Assembly: GCA_021800275.1 (NCBI GenBank) | Contig: JAJYZB010000003.1 | Span: 126,680 to 190,679 of the forward strand | Reading direction: 5' to 3' | Length of the DNA: 64,000 nucleotides | Origin: a bacterium | Lineage (GTDB): Bacteria; Vulcanimicrobiota; JABDET01 | The notes under the pieces: model-generated | The model's database searches: none | Seen by the model: the letters and a program-made list of their open reading frames with translations, nothing else | Told to the model about the DNA's origin: nothing | Program-made: the position numbers and the translations under genes | Shown: positions 16,813 to 26,771 of the stretch, piece after piece | Numbering within the stretch: the stretch's first letter is position 1 | Layout of the letters: the number at the start of each line of letters is the position of its first letter

Positions 16813-18054
16813 ATGGCTAATTACACGACTGATACGCTTCCAGACAAATATCACAAGGCTTTAATAAGCTGGCAGAAAAAGTATTTTCATGATCTGGATT
16901 ATCTTGCAGACCACTGGTCAGACTATTATCGTCAAGAGCCCTTCCATTTAATGGCAAAGATAGGAGAACTCAGAAAGCCCGTCATTGAAGTCGGAAAATA
17001 TAAAGGAAGAGAGAAGTTTAAGAAAGCGTCAGAAATGGATGAAGAGGTTCTGGAGGCATGTGCGGCCATTGTTCGCGCTCAAGCTTCTACTGAGCTGGGC
17101 AGCATCCAACAGCATCGAGAATCTCTTCATAAAGCCCAGGATCCGAAGATACAGTTCGATGTATTAAGGATCATGGCTGAAGAGTTCCGTCATGCCTATC
17201 AGATGGTTTATGTTTTAGCCAGCGACAACTGGACCAAAGGAGGCAAGGATCTTGTTTCTGAGGTTCTAGAGGGTCTACTCAGCATGGAAACAGGTTCTCA
17301 TGTTTTAGACGCGTTTAATCTATATTTTGATTCTTTTGTGGATAATGTTACTTTTGCGGCAATCATTGATCGAGTTGGGAAATATCAGTTAACCATGCAG
17401 AGTATCTTCTCTTATGAACCTATGGCGAGAAGCATGCCCCCTATGCTGGTTGAAGAAGCATTTCATCTGGCATCAGGAGTGAATCCTTTAAAAACCTGGG
17501 CTTCCCAGGCCGCTGAAGAAAAAGGAAATGTGAGCATTCTTAACATCCAAAAACATATCAATAAATGGTTCCCAAGGGGACTTGAAATGTTCGGGGATGA
17601 AAGAGGAGGTTCTAAAAATATTGAGTTCGGGTTCAAACCCATGAAAAATTTAGAAGCACAGGAGCTTTATGTGAAGGAAGTTCAGAAAGAGGTTGTTGAT
17701 GTATTGAATGTCGCCTTTGTTCTGACCAGATATAAGAGTTGGACTCGCCAGCAAGCCTCTAACTTAATCCACCAAATTTTAACCTCGGGAGAGCCCTTGT
17801 CTGGGATTCTGCCCGAAGACCTTCTGATTCTCCCCAGTGTTAAATTTTTTAGAAGAAGAGGGATTCATGCCTACTTAATGTCCGATATTCAAGGAAGTCT
17901 TTTCCAAACCCCAAAAGAATACGAACAATATCTCCGAAAAAATCTGCCTGATTCTTATATTACGGGTCCTGATTTTGCCCAGTATTTAGAGAATTTAAAG
18001 AAACATTACAAAGGAGAAGAAGTGAAGGAAGGGAAGCTCCCTTTTTATGGATAG
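16813..18054 (+). CDS. BoxB/PaaA-like diiron oxygenase-family protein
   Basis: Protein of 413 residues resembling the catalytic subunits of benzoyl-CoA epoxidase (BoxB) and phenylacetyl-CoA epoxidase (PaaA). Ferritin-like diiron ligands are visible: E94 in ASTELGSIQQHRE, an ExxH at 124-127 (EEFRHAYQM), acidic residues around METGSHVLDAF (158-168) and a second ExxH at 215-218 (EEAFHLA). Other family-like blocks are SFVDN, IDRVGKYQLTMQ and GLEMFGDERGG. No reductase, CoA ligase or other ring-degradation gene lies nearby, so the substrate is unknown. The upstream frame is closed by TAA directly before this ATG, which fixes the start. Confidence 0.75.
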   Translation: MANYTTDTLPDKYHKALISWQKKYFHDLDYLADHWSDYYRQEPFHLMAKIGELRKPVIEVGKYKGREKFKKASEMDEEVLEACAAIVRAQASTELGSIQQHRESLHKAQDPKIQFDVLRIMAEEFRHAYQMVYVLASDNWTKGGKDLVSEVLEGLLSMETGSHVLDAFNLYFDSFVDNVTFAAIIDRVGKYQLTMQSIFSYEPMARSMPPMLVEEAFHLASGVNPLKTWASQAAEEKGNVSILNIQKHINKWFPRGLEMFGDERGGSKNIEFGFKPMKNLEAQELYVKEVQKEVVDVLNVAFVLTRYKSWTRQQASNLIHQILTSGEPLSGILPEDLLILPSVKFFRRRGIHAYLMSDIQGSLFQTPKEYEQYLRKNLPDSYITGPDFAQYLENLKKHYKGEEVKEGKLPFYG

Positions 18055-18754
18055 AGGGGATCATAACGGACTGAATAACAATCAGAACAATTTCGAGAGT
18101 CGATTTGTTATTGACAATTTTGTTCATACAGATACCTGGAGGCTCTTTCGGATTATTGCGGAGTTTGTGGAGGGTTTTGAATCTTTGAGCAAGATTCCTC
18201 CTGCGGTGACTGTTTTTGGATCTGCTCGAACCAATCCTGGACTCCCTGATTATCAAATAGGAGTGAAATTGGGAAAACTTCTGACAGAAAATGGTTTTGC
18301 GGTTCTAACAGGCGGGGGACCTGGAGCCATGGAAGCTGCGAATAAAGGAGCATTTGAGGCAAATGGAGTTTCTGTTGGACTCAATATTGAACTCCCATTT
18401 GAGCAAAAACCCAATCCTTATATCACCAAACTTTTAAACTTTCGATATTTTTTCATTCGAAAAGTCATGTTTGTAAAATATTCTACTGCTCTGGTGATTC
18501 TGCCAGGAGGGTTTGGAACCCTGGATGAGTTGTTTGAGTCAATCACTTTAATTCAAACCCAAAAAATAAAGCCTTTTCCTGTTATTTTGATTGACGTTAA
18601 TTATTGGAAAGGACTGATCAAGTGGCTGGAAGATAGAGTTTTGGAATCAGGAAATATCTCTCCTGAAGACATGAAAATCTTTCATTTGGTAGAAACGCCT
18701 GAGGAAGCTATAAAAATTATTAAAGAAGCTAAAGTAGTTGCAAAAAGAGCTTGA
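18047..18754 (+). CDS. LOG-family (TIGR00730-like) Rossmann protein
   Basis: Nucleotide-binding protein of 235 residues. It shows the signature PGGFGTLDELFE (about 146-157) and the earlier GGGPGAMEAANKGAFE, the pattern of LOG phosphoribohydrolases, once mislabelled lysine decarboxylases. It probably hydrolyses nucleoside 5'-monophosphates such as N6-modified AMP. It overlaps the end of the diiron gene by eight bases, so the two are co-transcribed, and it sits just upstream of trigger factor. Confidence 0.88.
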   Translation: MDRGDHNGLNNNQNNFESRFVIDNFVHTDTWRLFRIIAEFVEGFESLSKIPPAVTVFGSARTNPGLPDYQIGVKLGKLLTENGFAVLTGGGPGAMEAANKGAFEANGVSVGLNIELPFEQKPNPYITKLLNFRYFFIRKVMFVKYSTALVILPGGFGTLDELFESITLIQTQKIKPFPVILIDVNYWKGLIKWLEDRVLESGNISPEDMKIFHLVETPEEAIKIIKEAKVVAKRA

Positions 18755-18767
18755 CAAGGGGGATGGG

Positions 18768-20117
18768 ATGTCTGTTGACGTTGAAGTTGTAACTCCAACC
18801 AAAGTGTCTTTAACCATTGAAGTTGAAGCTGAAAAAGTTAAAAATGAAAAAGAGAAAGTATTTCAGCTAATGTCAAAACAGGTTCAAATTAAAGGGTTTC
18901 GAAAAGGGAAAGCTCCAAGAAAAATCGTAGAAAAATGGATTAATGCAGATGTCCTCAACAAAGAGGTTCTGGAAAGACTTGTTTCAAATGCTTATGGAGA
19001 CGCTCTCAAAGCAAACCATCTCATTCCTGTAACCCAACCCCAAGTGGAAATCGTGCATTTTTCTGACAACGAATCCTTAAAATTTAAAGCTACTTTTGAA
19101 AAAAGGCCTGAAGTCGCCCTCCCCGAATATAAAGGAATAGAAATAGAGACGGAAAACAGAGAAATAACAGTTGAGGAAGTTGAAAAAACTCTTCAGACCC
19201 TAAGGGATCTAAAAGGAATTTATGAAACTGTCCCCAATGGAGTAGTCCAAGAAGGCAGAGCTGTTCTCCTGGATTTTGAAGGAACTGTTGAAGACAAACC
19301 TTTTAAAGGAGGAAATGGAAAAGGGGTTCTACTTGAAGTTAAAAAAGATTGGGTTATCCCTGAATTCATGGAACAGATGCTTGGAATGAAAGCAGGAGAA
19401 GAAAAAAAAGTTGACGTCACAATTCCTCCCCATTTCGAACCTGAAATTGCAGGTAAACAAGCTTCATTCAAAGTAGTGGTTCATGAAGTAAAAGAAAAGA
19501 AGCTGCCTGAACTGGCTGACTCATTTGCGCAGTCCTTTGGCGAGTTCAAAACCATGGAAGATTTAAAACAAGCCATTCGAGAACAAATTAAAACCACTGC
19601 TGAACATCAAAAAAAAGAGGAGGCTTTACAGAACATACTGGACCAATTTGCTGAAGCAGCGAGCTTTCCTGTTCCTCCCATTTTCATTGAGGAAAGATTA
19701 AAACAGATGGAGCGCACGGCGCTGCAATTTTTACAAGAACAAAAGAAGTCATTCACTGAATTCCTAAAGGAAAAATATCCCGAAACTTTCGCGCTGGAAG
19801 GGATAACTGAAGAAGAAAAAAATAATCGGGCAGTTGCAAAATTCAGAGAGGAGCTTCATCCAAAAGCTTCAAAAATGGCAAAGATTGACTTGATTTTAGA
19901 CGAAATTTGGAAAAAAGAAAATATAACCATTACAAAAGATGAAGTCAATGCCGAGATTGCGCGCCTAGCTTCCCATTATAAAATGCCTGTGGAAGCGATC
20001 CAAAAAACCCTGAAAGATGAGCAGGTATATCAATCTTTTCTGGTTGGAATTTTAAGAGCCAAGGCTAGCTTTTTGATTCGAGACAGTTTGAAGTTGAAAT
20101 TCAAAGAAAAGAGTTAA
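18768..20117 (+). CDS. tig: Trigger factor chaperone
   Basis: Ribosome-associated chaperone with peptidyl-prolyl isomerase activity. The ribosome-binding signature GFRKGKAPRKIV is in the N-domain; a FKBP-type domain occupies about residues 150-240 (EGRAVLLDFEGTVEDKPF to FKVVVHEVKEKKLPELA) and the helical C-domain follows. The ATG at 18768 is chosen because AAGGGGG lies six bases before it; an upstream TTG in the same frame has no such site. At about 449 residues it is a normal length. It heads the conserved tig-clpP-clpX order. Confidence 0.95.
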   Translation: MSVDVEVVTPTKVSLTIEVEAEKVKNEKEKVFQLMSKQVQIKGFRKGKAPRKIVEKWINADVLNKEVLERLVSNAYGDALKANHLIPVTQPQVEIVHFSDNESLKFKATFEKRPEVALPEYKGIEIETENREITVEEVEKTLQTLRDLKGIYETVPNGVVQEGRAVLLDFEGTVEDKPFKGGNGKGVLLEVKKDWVIPEFMEQMLGMKAGEEKKVDVTIPPHFEPEIAGKQASFKVVVHEVKEKKLPELADSFAQSFGEFKTMEDLKQAIREQIKTTAEHQKKEEALQNILDQFAEAASFPVPPIFIEERLKQMERTALQFLQEQKKSFTEFLKEKYPETFALEGITEEEKNNRAVAKFREELHPKASKMAKIDLILDEIWKKENITITKDEVNAEIARLASHYKMPVEAIQKTLKDEQVYQSFLVGILRAKASFLIRDSLKLKFKEKS

Positions 20118-20147
20118 TCGGTTTAATAAAATGATTGGAGGTTAAAA

Positions 20148-20765
20148 ATGCAGGAAATGTTTTATCCGAAATCTCAACACTTAGTTCCCATGGTTGTAGA
20201 ACAGAGCCCACGAGGGGAAAGGTCTTATGACATTTATTCCCGTCTCCTAAAAGAAAGAATCATTTTTATCGGAGATGCAATCGAGGATATATCAGCAAAC
20301 TTGATCATTGCCCAGCTGCTGTTTCTTGAAAAGGAAGATGCCGATAAAGATATTGATCTTTATATAAACTCTCCAGGAGGTTCAATTACGTCCGCTCTGG
20401 CTATTTATGATGCCATGCAGTTGGTAAAACCGTCTGTCTCCACGATCTGCATGGGAATGGCTGCAAGCGCTGCTGCCCTACTCCTGGCTGCAGGAGCAAA
20501 AGGGAAAAGGTTTGCTCTCCCCTACTCTAGAATAATGATTCATCAGCCCTGGGCAAGCGGAATTTCTGGAAAAGCGACTGATATTGACATCCATGCAAAA
20601 GAAATCATTCGAAATCGTCAAACCTTGAACGAAATTTTGGCAAGGCATACAGGGCAGCCTGTGGAAAGAGTAGAAAAAGATACTGAGAAAGATTATTTTA
20701 TGGGGGCTGAAGAAGCAAAGGTGTACGGATTGATTGATTCAATTATTGATAAAACCAGCCGGTAG
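20148..20765 (+). CDS. clpP: ATP-dependent Clp protease proteolytic subunit
   Basis: Serine peptidase of 205 residues that forms the 14-subunit proteolytic chamber used by ClpX. Catalytic residues are visible: S107 in GMAASAAA, H132 in MIHQPWASG and an Asp in the [13 protein letters not shown] region. The INSPGGS oxyanion loop is at 74-80. It has a strong GGAGG ribosome site and lies between tig and clpX, the usual arrangement. Confidence 0.97.
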   Translation: MQEMFYPKSQHLVPMVVEQSPRGERSYDIYSRLLKERIIFIGDAIEDISANLIIAQLLFLEKEDADKDIDLYINSPGGSITSALAIYDAMQLVKPSVSTICMGMAASAAALLLAAGAKGKRFALPYSRIMIHQPWASGISGKATDIDIHAKEIIRNRQTLNEILARHTGQPVERVEKDTEKDYFMGAEEAKVYGLIDSIIDKTSR

Positions 20766-20789
20766 GCATGGTTAAGGAGCGCAGCGGCA

Positions 20790-22040
20790 ATGTTTGGGCG
20801 AGGAGATGAAAGAGGACAGCTAAAATGCTCTTTCTGCCAGAAAAATCAAGAACAGGTTAGGAAATTAATCGCCGGACCCGGAGTCTATATCTGCGATGAG
20901 TGCATTGAACTCTGCAATGAAATCATCGAAGAGGAGCTGTACAAACACCCCGAAGAAGCTTCAAAACTAAAGGCTGTTCCAAAACCTAAAGAAATTAATA
21001 ATATATTAAATCAATACGTCGTAGGCCAGGATAAAGCAAAAAAGGCTTTATCTGTTGCTGTTTATAATCATTACAAGAGGATTAATTATCCTCACAGCCC
21101 TGAAGAAGTCGAGCTGCAAAAGTCGAATATTCTAATGATTGGCCCGACAGGTTCAGGGAAAACCTATCTGGCTCAAACTCTCGCGAAAATTTTAGATGTT
21201 CCAATCGCTATTGCGGATGCTACCAGCCTCACAGAAGCAGGGTATGTTGGAGAAGATGTAGAGAATATTCTTTTAAAATTGATCCAGGCAGCAGAATACG
21301 ATGTTAAAAGGGCTGAAAGAGGGATTGTTTATATTGATGAAATTGATAAAATTGCCAGGAAAAGCGAAAATCCTTCAATCACACGCGATGTTTCAGGAGA
21401 AGGAGTGCAGCAAGCTCTTTTAAAAATACTGGAGGGAACAACTGCCAATGTTCCTCCTCAAGGGGGCAGGAAACACCCTCATCAAGAATTCATTCAAATT
21501 GATACAACCAACATTTTATTCATCTGCGGTGGAGCTTTTGAAAACCTGGATAAAATCATTGAGCATCGAGTTTCTGACCAATCCATTGGATTTAGAGCGC
21601 AAATAGAAAGCCGAAAAAAGAAAAACGTTGGCGCTTTATTTGCCCAGGTCATGCCTGAGGATCTGCTCAAATTTGGTTTAATCCCTGAATTTATTGGCAG
21701 GCTTCCTATTGTGGCAACTCTGGACGCTCTGGATGAAATAGCTTTGAGGAAAATTTTGATAGAACCTAGAAATGCGCTGGTAAAGCAGTACCAAAAGATA
21801 TTTTTCATGGATGGAGTGGAATTGTATTTTTCTCCTGACGCTTTGACAGCAGTGGCAAAAGAAGCCCAAAAACGAAAAACAGGAGCTAGAGCTCTAAGAA
21901 GCATTATCGAAGAAGTTATGATGAACATCATGTTTGACCTCCCTTCATTGAATAATGTAAAAAAATGTGTTGTTACTTCGGACTGCATCCAGAAAAAAGC
22001 TGAGCCCGAGCTGATTTTTGAAGAAAAAGCTTCAGCTTAG
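20790..22040 (+). CDS. clpX: ATP-dependent Clp protease ATP-binding subunit ClpX
   Basis: AAA+ unfoldase of 416 residues that feeds substrates to ClpP. The N-terminal C4 zinc finger uses C13, C16, C35 and C38. The Walker A is GPTGSGKT (about 117-124), the Walker [11 protein letters not shown], and the IGF loop that docks onto ClpP is represented by SIGFRAQ. It is complete and in the expected position after clpP. Confidence 0.97.
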   Translation: MFGRGDERGQLKCSFCQKNQEQVRKLIAGPGVYICDECIELCNEIIEEELYKHPEEASKLKAVPKPKEINNILNQYVVGQDKAKKALSVAVYNHYKRINYPHSPEEVELQKSNILMIGPTGSGKTYLAQTLAKILDVPIAIADATSLTEAGYVGEDVENILLKLIQAAEYDVKRAERGIVYIDEIDKIARKSENPSITRDVSGEGVQQALLKILEGTTANVPPQGGRKHPHQEFIQIDTTNILFICGGAFENLDKIIEHRVSDQSIGFRAQIESRKKKNVGALFAQVMPEDLLKFGLIPEFIGRLPIVATLDALDEIALRKILIEPRNALVKQYQKIFFMDGVELYFSPDALTAVAKEAQKRKTGARALRSIIEEVMMNIMFDLPSLNNVKKCVVTSDCIQKKAEPELIFEEKASA

Positions 22041-22045
22041 ACAAA

Positions 22046-23776
22046 ATGAGCCAACAAAAAGAACTTAAGTTTTTTGCCTTAAGATGGTTTATTGTCTTAA
22101 TTTCAGCCTTTATTTTTGAGTTCTATCATCCTTACCCATACCTAATTTTTACTGCTGCTTTTGCAATTTATGGAATTCTGGCCGCAGCTCTTCTTTTCAT
22201 TGTTTCTATTCCTGATCTACCTTTTGTTTTTTGTCTTATGGATTTCTTCTGGATCTTTTCTTTGTGCTGGACCGCTCGAGCTGAAAGTATAGCGGCAGAC
22301 TGGCTGTTCATTGTGCCTGCTTTTTTTATGACTCTTGACTCAAAAACCTGGAAGCTGATGGTTTCGCTGCTGACAATCAGTTTTTTTGAAATTTACCTTC
22401 AAATTCACCCTGTCGTCAGTTCTGAACCAGCTCCTTATTTTTTTATTCAACTTCTCATTACCTGTATCGTTTTAACTGCCGGTTATTCCTTGAATCAACA
22501 GCATGAAGCTCCATTTCTAGAAGCTGCGGACCCAGAAAGTAGAAAATCCAACCTTTCTATGGTTGAGCACCACCGCCGCATAAAACAAATTACGGGAGAG
22601 AAAGAAGAAACCACAACAAAACTCTATGACAAAATAAGGCAGCAGTCCACTTTATACGAAATTATGGGACATATTACAAATACACTTGATGTTGAAAAGC
22701 TATTTGAGTTAACAGTTGTGCGCAGCAAAGAAGAATTTAAAGCAGAGGCCAGTTTTTTAATGCTTCTTCAAGGAGAGCAAATCGTTGTTGTTCACCAAAA
22801 CGCCCTTCTAAAGCCTACTGAAGAGGCATTTATTTCTCAAATTGGAGAACCCCCTTTCGGGAAAGTAATTCAAAAAGGAGAACCTCTTGTAGAATCTCTA
22901 AACATGCCAAATCATCCCATTTTGGATTCTCTGCTGCTTTTAAAAAACATCCAAATGATTCGAGACTTAATGGTTGTACCTTTGAAAACCCCCTCTGGGA
23001 AAGTAAGTGGAGTTCTAGGAGTGTTAAACAGTTTTGATCGAACTGGTTTCACCCAGGAACAAATGGAACTCTTAACCGTACTGGCAGGTCAAACTGCGAT
23101 TGCCCTGGAGAATGCTCAAATGATTGAAAAGCAGAAAACCTATTTTAAAGAAACCATCGAAGCCTTCGCGGCAGCGATCAATCAAAAACATCATTACACC
23201 CATGTCCTACATTCTAAAAGTGTGGCTAAATGGGCTTCTGATATAGCGCGAAAAATGAGCATCCCCAAAGAAGAAATTGAACGGATTGAAATAGGCGCAA
23301 TCCTGCATGATGTCGGAAAAATCGCAATTCCAGATCTTATTTTAACCAAAGAAGGAAAATTAACTCCTGAAGAAGTTGCAATCATGCAAGAACACCCTAA
23401 TAGAGGAGCCAACATGATAAAAGAGATCAGCCTTTTTCAAGAAATTGCGCCTTTTATTCTGCATCATCATGAACGATGGGATGGGAAAGGTTATCCTGAC
23501 AAACTGAGTGGAGAGCAAATTCCACTGGGGTCTCAAATTATTTCTGTTGCCGATACTTTTGATGCCATGACAGCTAATCGCCCTTATCACAAAGGCTTAA
23601 ACTCTGCAGAAGCACTGGAAATAATTAAACAGGAATCGGGAAAACAGTTCAGTCCCCGTGTTGTGGAAGTATTTGTTAAAATCATGCAGGAAAGAGTTGA
23701 TTTGAAACAATTCCATCTAAGTCTTTCTGACGATAAACTTTCTGAAAGGAGAAAAGAGATAGAATCATATTATTAA
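22046..23776 (+). CDS. Membrane HD-GYP c-di-GMP phosphodiesterase with GAF
   Basis: Protein of 576 residues. The first 150 residues contain about five hydrophobic helices, a likely membrane sensor region. A GAF domain follows (about 205-355: EAEFKAEASFLMLL-like strands through TVLAGQTAIALENAQ). The C-terminal HD-GYP domain has HD in AILHDVGKIAIP (about 420), HHHERWDGKGYPD (about 474-486) and SVADTFDAMTANRPY. It probably degrades c-di-GMP. It starts five bases after clpX and runs directly into valS. Confidence 0.9.
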   Translation: MSQQKELKFFALRWFIVLISAFIFEFYHPYPYLIFTAAFAIYGILAAALLFIVSIPDLPFVFCLMDFFWIFSLCWTARAESIAADWLFIVPAFFMTLDSKTWKLMVSLLTISFFEIYLQIHPVVSSEPAPYFFIQLLITCIVLTAGYSLNQQHEAPFLEAADPESRKSNLSMVEHHRRIKQITGEKEETTTKLYDKIRQQSTLYEIMGHITNTLDVEKLFELTVVRSKEEFKAEASFLMLLQGEQIVVVHQNALLKPTEEAFISQIGEPPFGKVIQKGEPLVESLNMPNHPILDSLLLLKNIQMIRDLMVVPLKTPSGKVSGVLGVLNSFDRTGFTQEQMELLTVLAGQTAIALENAQMIEKQKTYFKETIEAFAAAINQKHHYTHVLHSKSVAKWASDIARKMSIPKEEIERIEIGAILHDVGKIAIPDLILTKEGKLTPEEVAIMQEHPNRGANMIKEISLFQEIAPFILHHHERWDGKGYPDKLSGEQIPLGSQIISVADTFDAMTANRPYHKGLNSAEALEIIKQESGKQFSPRVVEVFVKIMQERVDLKQFHLSLSDDKLSERRKEIESYY

Positions 23777-23781
23777 CAACC

Positions 23782-26769
23782 ATGGACACTGTTTATAAAC
23801 CGCAAAATGTAGAAGAGAAATGGTATCAAATCTGGATGGGGAAAAAAGCTTTTTCACCCCGTTTTGACACAAAAAATGGAGCTTTTTCTATTGTTATCCC
23901 TCCACCCAATATTACTGGTTCACTTCACATGGGACATGCGTTAAACAATACGATTCAAGATATTTTGATCCGCTGGAAGAGAATGAAAGGATACTCTGTC
24001 TGCTGGTTCCCTGGAACAGATCATGCGGGAATTGCGACTCAGGTCGTAGTAGAAAAAGAGCTAAAAAAAGAAGGGAAAACTCGATATCAGTTAGGGAGGG
24101 AAAAATTTATCGAGAGAGTCTGGGAATGGAAAAAACAGTACGGCGGCATTATTGAAGGACAATTGAAGAAATTGGGAGTGAGCTGTGACTGGGATCGGAA
24201 CTCTTTTACCATGGATGAAAAACGATCAAAAGCGGTTCAAGAGGCTTTTGTAAGATTATATAAAAAAGGGCTGATTTACCGCGGACATCGAATGGTGAAC
24301 TGGTGTGTTCGATGTTTAACCGCTCTTTCAGATCTGGAAGTTGAACATCAGGCAGAAGTTGGAACCCTGTATTATTTAAAGTATCCGCTTCCCCATCCTG
24401 TTCCTTATGGGAAAAAAAAATTTGATTTTTCTAACTCTGAACAGGTTAATGAACTAACCAGCGTTCCAGGATTTGACCAGTCCCTCAACCAACACCTTTT
24501 TGACAGTGAGGGGAACATGACAGCAGTTGTGATTGCCACCACTCGTCCTGAAACTATTCTGGCAGATATGGCAGTTGCGGTTCATCCTAAAGATCCACGC
24601 TATAAACATTTGATCGGGCAAGAAGCTATTCTTCCTATTATTGGCAGAAAATTGAAGATTATTGCGGATGAATGGGCTGATCCAATGGTCGGAACAGGAG
24701 CCGTTAAAATTACTCCTGCCCATGATCCGAATGATTTTGAGGTTGGAGAACGTCATGGTTTAAAACCAATTGTAGTCATAGGATTGAATGGAAATATGAC
24801 CACAAACCAAATTCTGGAAGAAGAAGGAAGATTGGAAGAAAAGAAAGCCCAACTGGAAGCCCGAGCAGAAGGGAAAGAAATTCCTCCTTTTAAAGAGAAA
24901 AGAAATTATGACAAGTATGATGGAATAGATCGCTTCAAATGCAGAGAAGAGATTGTAAAAGATTTAAAAGAAAAAGGATATTGGGTAAAAGAAGAGCCCT
25001 GGGGCACAAGTCCGGGCAGATGCGCCCGCTGCGGAACCATCATTGAACCCTATTTGAGCATCCAGTGGTTCATGAAGATGAAAGAGTTAGCCGCCCCTGC
25101 TGTTGAAGTGGTGAAACAGGGAAAAGTTCGATTTCATCCTGAGCGGTTTTCTAAACTCTATTTGGACTGGATGGAAAATATTAAAGATTGGTGCATTTCC
25201 CGCCAACTCTGGTGGGGGCATCGGATCCCTGCCTGGTACTGCAGAAACATGAACTGTCATCGTGGAAAAAAGAGTCAAATTCAAAGGTTTGGTGGATTGA
25301 TTCAGGGAGATCTAAAAGATCCCTATCAAATTTCACCTGATGCAGACCCAATTGTTCAAAAAGATAAACCTGAAAAATGTCCTGACTGCGGGGGAACAGA
25401 TCTGACTCAAGATCAAGATGTTTTAGACACCTGGTTTTCATCTGCTCTTTGGCCCCTCAGCACTATGGGATGGCCAGAAGAAACAAACGATCTGCGTGAT
25501 TTTTATCCAACTCAAGTCTTAAGCACAGGAAGAGATATCATTAACCTCTGGGTCGCCAGAATGATCATGATGGGATTGGAATTTAAGGGGAAGATCCCTT
25601 TTTCTGACGTCTATATTCACGCCACCATTCTAGATCGGGAAGGGAAACGGATGTCTAAATCCAAAGGAACAGGGGTTGATCCTCTGGATTTAATCCAAAA
25701 GTATGGAGCTGATGCGACTCGATTTGGAATGATTTTAATGTCCCAGGGGCAGGATGTTCGCTTCAGTGAAGAACGAATTCAACAGGCTCGAAATTTCGCG
25801 AACAAAGTCTGGAATGCCTCCCGATTTGTTCGAACGAACTTGTCGGATGATTTTCTTTCTCAAATTCAACCTAAAATAGAAAATTCGACGCTTAAATTTT
25901 ATGACCATTGGATCCTTTTTAAATTATTTGATGCTGCTGCTCGGATCGAAAAACAGCTCGAGCAGTTTGATTTTCCTGCAGCGGCATTTCAGCTTTATGA
26001 TTTCTTCTGGGATGATTTCTGCGATTGGTATGTGGAATTGAGCAAGCTGGGTTTCCAAACCCAAAAGGAAATGGCAGGGACTGCGGCAGGCGAAAGTCGC
26101 CTGACAGCAGTCCGAGGAATCCTATATTTCGTCTTATCCAGCGCCTTAAAGCTCCTGCATCCTTTTATGCCTTTTTTGACAGAAGAAATTTGGGAGAATT
26201 TCAATCCATCAGGACTGATGATTCACGAAACATGGCCAGCCCTTCAAATTAAGGATATTTTGCAAAACTTTAATGCTTCGAGAAACAATTTTTCCTCCTC
26301 TATCTCTCAGATGGAACTCTTCATGGAAACAGTGAAAGGAGTTCGGAATATGAGGGCAGAATCTGGAATTTCAGCTAAGCAAGAGACTCCAATCATCATA
26401 CGCGCCAGCGATCTACAGATTTTTGAAAAAATGCGGCAAGAACTAAAAGCTTTCACCCAGGCATCTGAACTAAAAATCCAGCCTGAGAGTGAAAAAATTC
26501 CTCAAAAAGCTTTTTCATGCCAGATCCCAGGAGCTTCTGTTTATTTGCTCTTAGAAGGTGTTGTTGACCTGAACGCTGAATTGTCTCGGTTAAAAGAAGA
26601 ATATGATCAGAGCTGCAGAGAACTGAACCAAGTTCGAAATCGCCTTATGAACCCTGAATTTTCTGAAAAAGCAAAAAAAGAAATCGTTCAAGCGGCTCAA
26701 GAAAAAGAAAAACAGTTGAGCGAAAAAATGTCTCGAACCAGAGAAAGGATTGAATCATTGACACAGTAG
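23782..26769 (+). CDS. valS: Valyl-tRNA synthetase
   Basis: Class I synthetase of 995 residues that charges tRNA-Val. The HIGH motif is HMGH at 49-52 within PPPNITGSLHMGHAL, and the KMSKS motif appears as RMSKSKGTGVDP near residue 625. The editing domain contains TTRPETILADMAVAV, and zinc-like CxxC pairs occur near 411 and 533. The C-terminus is the usual coiled-coil arm. It begins five bases after the HD-GYP stop. Confidence 0.97.
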   Translation: MDTVYKPQNVEEKWYQIWMGKKAFSPRFDTKNGAFSIVIPPPNITGSLHMGHALNNTIQDILIRWKRMKGYSVCWFPGTDHAGIATQVVVEKELKKEGKTRYQLGREKFIERVWEWKKQYGGIIEGQLKKLGVSCDWDRNSFTMDEKRSKAVQEAFVRLYKKGLIYRGHRMVNWCVRCLTALSDLEVEHQAEVGTLYYLKYPLPHPVPYGKKKFDFSNSEQVNELTSVPGFDQSLNQHLFDSEGNMTAVVIATTRPETILADMAVAVHPKDPRYKHLIGQEAILPIIGRKLKIIADEWADPMVGTGAVKITPAHDPNDFEVGERHGLKPIVVIGLNGNMTTNQILEEEGRLEEKKAQLEARAEGKEIPPFKEKRNYDKYDGIDRFKCREEIVKDLKEKGYWVKEEPWGTSPGRCARCGTIIEPYLSIQWFMKMKELAAPAVEVVKQGKVRFHPERFSKLYLDWMENIKDWCISRQLWWGHRIPAWYCRNMNCHRGKKSQIQRFGGLIQGDLKDPYQISPDADPIVQKDKPEKCPDCGGTDLTQDQDVLDTWFSSALWPLSTMGWPEETNDLRDFYPTQVLSTGRDIINLWVARMIMMGLEFKGKIPFSDVYIHATILDREGKRMSKSKGTGVDPLDLIQKYGADATRFGMILMSQGQDVRFSEERIQQARNFANKVWNASRFVRTNLSDDFLSQIQPKIENSTLKFYDHWILFKLFDAAARIEKQLEQFDFPAAAFQLYDFFWDDFCDWYVELSKLGFQTQKEMAGTAAGESRLTAVRGILYFVLSSALKLLHPFMPFLTEEIWENFNPSGLMIHETWPALQIKDILQNFNASRNNFSSSISQMELFMETVKGVRNMRAESGISAKQETPIIIRASDLQIFEKMRQELKAFTQASELKIQPESEKIPQKAFSCQIPGASVYLLLEGVVDLNAELSRLKEEYDQSCRELNQVRNRLMNPEFSEKAKKEIVQAAQEKEKQLSEKMSRTRERIESLTQ

Positions 26770-26771
26770 GA

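Noticed and set aside
23782-26769. T-box riboswitch before valS
   Set aside because: Only five bases separate valS from the upstream HD-GYP gene, so there is no room for a leader structure.
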